A model generated the notes under the pieces. The model did not search any database and was not told the DNA's origin. It saw nothing but the letters and a program-made list of their open reading frames with translations. DNA of 19,639 bases from ZC4RG30 sp039932715 (GTDB lineage Bacteria > Pseudomonadota > Gammaproteobacteria > Steroidobacterales > Steroidobacteraceae), in NCBI GenBank assembly GCA_039932715.1, contig JBDTPN010000044.1:1-19639 (forward strand), written 5' to 3'. Positions 16,285 through 19,639 of the stretch are shown piece after piece; the first letter of the stretch is position 1, and each line of letters opens with the position of its first letter. A program made the position numbers and the translations under genes.

Positions 16285-17243
16285 TTCTTGCGCGGCACCG
16301 CATTCCAACGGCCAGCTATCGCAAGTTCACGCGCGTTGATTTTGATCCGGCATGGCTCGCCGCGCAGCCCACGCCTGTTGTCATCAAGGCCAGCGGACTG
16401 GCCGCGGGCAAGGGCGTGGTCATTGCGCAGACGCCTGCTGATGCGGTGGCTGCTGCCCAATCCATGCTCGCAGGCCGCTTCGGCAGTGCCGGCGACGAGA
16501 TTGTGGTCGAGGAATTCCTGCAGGGCGAGGAAGCCAGTTTCATCGTCATCTGTGATGGCACTCACGCGCTTCCCATGGCCACCAGCCAGGATCACAAACG
16601 CATTCGCGATGGCGACGAGGGGCCCAATACCGGCGGCATGGGCGCCTATTCGCCTGCCCCGGTGGTAACACCCCAAGTGCATGCGCGTGGGATGCGCGAG
16701 GTGATCGAACCCACCCTTGCAGGACTGGCGGCAGATGGCATGCCGTTCACGGGATTCCTCTACGCCGGGCTGATGATTGATTCCAGTGGCGCACCCAAGG
16801 TCATCGAATTCAACGTGCGATTCGGAGATCCGGAAACACAACCGGTGATGGCGCGTCTCAAAAGCGATCTCACGTTGCTGTGCCAGGCTGCGCTGGCAGG
16901 CGCGCTCGACACCATTACCGCCGAGTGGGACCCCCGCGCGGCACTGGGCGTGGTGATGGCCGCGAAGGGTTATCCGGACGAAGTTCGCAAGGGCGACGTG
17001 GTGAAGGGCCTCGATCAACTGGGCGCACTGCCGGGCAAGCTGTTCTACGCCGGCGCTATCAACCGTAACGGCAAGGTGGTCACGGCAGGCGGCCGTGTGT
17101 TCTGCGCAGTGGGCCTGGGCGCGACAGTGCAGGCGGCGCAGCGCGAGGCCTACGCCATTGTCGATGCCGTGAAATTCGACGGCGCACAGTTCAGGCGCGA
17201 CATCGGCTATCGGGCCATCGAGCGGGAGTCGGGGCAGGGCTGA
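16279..17243 (+). pseudogene. 5'-truncated second copy of purD
   Basis: This copy corresponds to purD codons 117-432 plus the stop. It aligns with 11821-12783 without a single gap. By eye about 24 of some 316 residues differ (about 92 % identity), and roughly 10 % of bases differ in the stretch I compared. It keeps the ATP-grasp loop KASGLAAGKGVV and FNVRFGDPETQP but lacks the N-domain (GGGGREHA) that GAR synthetase needs, so it should be inactive. The frame is fully open; a GTG at 16248 inside the hydrolase remnant could start it. Changes such as Val to Gly in HARGMREV look like loss of constraint. The second TIR gene ends 11 bases downstream, the same arrangement as at the full purD. Confidence 0.9.
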
Positions 17244-17254
17244 CCAGGGCGCTG

Positions 17255-19534
17255 TCAGAGCTGCGGCTTTTTCGCTTCCGGGTTCCAGTTCTGGATCAGC
17301 GTTATCGGCGGAGTCGAGCTGATATCAAGTTCAGTGTTGATCAGGAAGCGGCCGTCGGGCGCGACATCGTACTGCAGACCGAGGACGGCGCCCCCCACTA
17401 CATGTGATTGAAAGAGTAGCCTTGGTGCACCTGGCACAAGCGTGGCGCCCTTGACCGCAATCGGCACCGCCATCAAGGCCCCGTCCGGATTAACGTAAAA
17501 AAGCTCCTTGCCGTCGGCGCGCCAAGTGGCGTGTGCGCCGCCATCTGTTGATATTTGCCACTGGCCACTCGGCGCATCCGAACCCGCGTTTGCCGAGCCG
17601 GGTGGAACAAAAGGTCGGACATACACTTCGTTGCGGTTCGACTCGCTGGACCTGTAGGCCACCCATCTTCCATCCGGCGAGAACTGGCCCCAGACCTGAT
17701 CGGCAGGAGCACGCAGGAACACAAATGGCTTGCGATCGCCGGTCATCGGCAGGACCCAGAGGTCCCAGCCTGTTTCCGGATCCAGGATGGAATACAACAG
17801 ATAGCGTCCATCTGCCGACCAACTGGTCGGGAAAATTGCCTGGCTGGAAGTCAGAAGCTGTTCGTCGACTCCCGCGCCGCTGCTGAGCTTCTGGTGAATG
17901 TCGGGTTTCCCGCTCCGCAATGAAGTGAATACGATTCGCTCTCCATCCGGCGACCAGACCGGGTTGCCTTCCACCGACGCATCGAACGTCACGCTACTGG
18001 TTCGCGTCCCGTCCTGCAGCCAGACATCCACATTCCCCTGCGCTTCGCGGGAAAACGCCACTCGGCCATCATGGGAAACACGCGGACCGCTCAGAGTGTC
18101 ATCCGGATCGCCGATCGTGCCAAGAGCCTTGCCGGCCTGATCCATCCATTTCAACTGCCGCCCACGGGTCCCGCCCGCCCGATATGCCACGAGGCCTCTG
18201 GTTGCGATCGATACAGAGCCGGCGCCATCCGCTACCGTCAGGAGTTGACCTGTCAACGCAGATTTCTCCAGATCCAGCTTCTGCGCCACGAGTGCACCGG
18301 CACGTATCCACAGCATCCATCCCGAGGGAAGATATGCAACGGGGCCTGTATCTTCCGTCAGTCGCACCGGAGGGTGGCCATTCAGCGTTCCCAGATAGGT
18401 CCCGTCCACTGTTCCATCCCGATACACGACCAGGAACTGGCGATCGCCGGGAAGGAACTGTGGCCCTGTGGGCCAGCCGAATTCGGGGCTCGACTCGAGA
18501 GCCACTTTCGTTGCGCCTCCCGTATCCGCAACGCTCAACAGCGGATTCGAAGGACCTTGGGGAAACAGGATGACGCCCTGCGCACTCCAGGCTCCCCTGC
18601 CGACACCACCCACACGCACAACGGCCAGGGTCCGTGGCTGGCCAGCTCCGAGATCGAACCGTTTCAATTCACCTGCGGCGAAGAATGCAACGGAGCGACT
18701 ATCGGGCGACCAGAAAGGATTTGCAGCGCCCTCAGTGCCGGGCAACGATTGCGCGGTCGACGCAGCGAGCGATCTCAGCCACAGGCGGGATGCACCACCG
18801 CCCTTGGCGACGAAAACAATCTGCTTCCCGTCAGGCGAAAGCGCGAAGTCCAACGGCAGATCTGTATCGGGGGTGACGATGTCGACACGGGTCTCCGGCG
18901 GCAGCCCAACATGCAGAAATCGCCACGCGGGAATCACAAGCGCAGCGGCGGCAATACCAGTGAGGGCTGCAATTGACCACGCCAACCTGGGACCGGACGG
19001 TGACCTTGTTTGGGGCGCAATGGCCAGCGCCACGTCGGGCGCGTCCGGGTCGAGGATTTTTCGCAGCGCGGCCACCAGCCGCGTTGCGTCGTGATGAAAA
19101 TCCGGATCCGGTCGCACTTCAATCGACTGGCGAAACACCATCGATGCAAGCGACGCCGGCAAATCTGTGGATCCAGGCATCGGCGCGTGCCCGACCAGTA
19201 CCGGTACAACGGGAACATCGCGGGCGAGCGCAGCCTCCAGCTCGATCCTCACGAAATCGTCCGGATCTTCCAGCCTTCGTTGTCCCGAGCCATTGCGGGT
19301 ATCGATCCACTTCGGGCCGATGATGGCCAGGACGGCGGCGCAACCACCGACAACATCATTCAGGTGCCCACGAAAATCCTGCCCCAGCGGAATCGAATCC
19401 ACATCCTTGAACACGCGCGCCCTGCCGAACTCGGAAACGAGGCGGTCGTAGATACGACCCGTGGCGTCAGGGTTATCGCTGCGCCGATAGCTGATGAAGA
19501 CGCCAGCCTGTTTCTTCGGATCACTTGCCGGCAT
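17255..19534 (-). CDS. TIR domain-transmembrane-PD40 propeller protein 2, intact
   Basis: This intact 759-residue protein defines the family here. The TIR domain (11-163) has GVFISYRRSDNPDA, VFKDVDSIPLGQDF and Glu98 in FVRIELEAAL, aligned with the NADase glutamate of SARM1-type TIRs. One transmembrane helix (about 184-204, SIAALTGIAAAALVIPAW) follows. The remainder is a PD40/TolB-like beta-propeller with repeated WSPDG or FSPDG blades, for example LSPDGKQIVFVAKG, WSPDGERIVFTSLRSG and FSPDGRWVAYRSSES. It ends PITLIQNWNPEAKKPQL. The architecture resembles PD40 receptor kinases with TIR in place of the kinase. With TIR cytosolic, the propeller would face the periplasm. The ATG overlaps the end of the next TIR gene by 14 bases, so coupled translation is likely. 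Activity and trigger are unknown. Confidence 0.92.
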   Translation of the reverse strand: MPASDPKKQAGVFISYRRSDNPDATGRIYDRLVSEFGRARVFKDVDSIPLGQDFRGHLNDVVGGCAAVLAIIGPKWIDTRNGSGQRRLEDPDDFVRIELEAALARDVPVVPVLVGHAPMPGSTDLPASLASMVFRQSIEVRPDPDFHHDATRLVAALRKILDPDAPDVALAIAPQTRSPSGPRLAWSIAALTGIAAAALVIPAWRFLHVGLPPETRVDIVTPDTDLPLDFALSPDGKQIVFVAKGGGASRLWLRSLAASTAQSLPGTEGAANPFWSPDSRSVAFFAAGELKRFDLGAGQPRTLAVVRVGGVGRGAWSAQGVILFPQGPSNPLLSVADTGGATKVALESSPEFGWPTGPQFLPGDRQFLVVYRDGTVDGTYLGTLNGHPPVRLTEDTGPVAYLPSGWMLWIRAGALVAQKLDLEKSALTGQLLTVADGAGSVSIATRGLVAYRAGGTRGRQLKWMDQAGKALGTIGDPDDTLSGPRVSHDGRVAFSREAQGNVDVWLQDGTRTSSVTFDASVEGNPVWSPDGERIVFTSLRSGKPDIHQKLSSGAGVDEQLLTSSQAIFPTSWSADGRYLLYSILDPETGWDLWVLPMTGDRKPFVFLRAPADQVWGQFSPDGRWVAYRSSESNRNEVYVRPFVPPGSANAGSDAPSGQWQISTDGGAHATWRADGKELFYVNPDGALMAVPIAVKGATLVPGAPRLLFQSHVVGGAVLGLQYDVAPDGRFLINTELDISSTPPITLIQNWNPEAKKPQL

Positions 19535-19639
19535 CGGGGTTCCAGTTCTGGATCAGCGTGATCGGCGCAGCTGCGCCGCTGGCAACCTCGCTGTTGATCA
19601 GGAACCGACCGTCGGAGGCAACGTCGTACTGTCTTCCCT
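19521..19639 (-). CDS. C-terminal end of a third TIR-PD40 family protein (partial)
   Basis: Only the last 38 codons and the stop lie in the window. They encode GRQYDVASDGRFLINSE, then PITLIQNWNPDAGK. This is the same C-terminus as in the two neighbouring TIR-PD40 proteins (QYDVAADGRFLINAE and QYDVAPDGRFLINTE, then PITLIQNWNP). The N-terminal domain is outside the window, so whether it is TIR, kinase or other is not shown; TIR is inferred from the array. Its stop lies 14 bases inside the next gene, which makes an operon of at least two genes on the minus strand. Confidence 0.75.
   Translation of the reverse strand, partial: GRQYDVASDGRFLINSEVASGAAAPITLIQNWNPDAGK

Noticed and set aside
15880..16668. 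Plus-strand open frame joining hydrolase-like residues to about 130 codons past the joint
   Set aside because: After 16278 it reads the purD copy out of frame, so the right part is meaningless; only the 16039-16278 section resembles a protein family.
15114..17018. Very long minus-strand open frame (634 codons) spanning the rhomboid gene and the whole purD copy
   Set aside because: The part right of 15977 is antisense to the purD copy and the hydrolase stub and has no protein-like features; only the rhomboid part is real. A similar antisense frame exists opposite full-length purD.
12784..19639. Insertion sequence or transposase as the cause of the duplication
   Set aside because: I found no transposase frame, terminal inverted repeats or target-site duplication at the joint. 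No CRISPR array or tRNA gene was seen either.

Overview
This is a GC-rich (roughly 60-65 % by eye) chromosomal window from a proteobacterium, most likely a gammaproteobacterium of the Xanthomonadales/Nevskiales/Steroidobacterales kind. The evidence is the dusB-fis pair, the housekeeping order accB-accC-prmA-zinc-ribbon gene-dusB-fis-purH-purD, and a CIRCE (HrcA operator) between groESL and the next gene; enteric bacteria lack CIRCE. The lineage call is inference from gene order and protein features.

Left part (1-12783), conserved housekeeping. groL (partial) and groS run leftward from a heat-shock control region with a CIRCE element. Everything from dsbD to purD runs rightward and is tightly packed: two thiol-redox proteins (DsbD and a membrane-anchored TlpA-like thioredoxin), aroQ (shikimate pathway), accB/accC (biotin carrier and biotin carboxylase of acetyl-CoA carboxylase), prmA (ribosomal protein L11 methylation), a membrane zinc-ribbon protein, dusB (tRNA dihydrouridine), fis (nucleoid protein), and purH and purD (de novo purine synthesis, sharing a TGATG).

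Right part (12784-19639), an accessory and rearranged region. Convergent with purD is a gene for a TIR domain, one transmembrane helix and a PD40/TolB-like beta-propeller, broken by a one-base frameshift. Beside it on the same strand is a rhomboid-type intramembrane protease gene, also apparently frameshifted. Divergent from that is the 5' stub of an alpha/beta-hydrolase gene. At about 16278 the stub is joined to a second, 5'-truncated copy of purD (about 92 % protein identity, no indels, offset exactly 4460 bases). An intact second TIR-TM-PD40 gene follows, and its start overlaps the 3' end of a third one that runs off the window.

The layout reads as a tandem duplication whose novel joint is hydrolase-stub/purD', inside an expanding family of membrane TIR proteins. 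The TIR domains keep the glutamate used by NAD-cleaving TIRs and are far more conserved between copies (about 83 %) than the propellers. This suggests a shared enzymatic output behind diversifying sensor modules. The TIR array, with the neighbouring rhomboid protease, is the candidate for an undescribed sensing or defence system.
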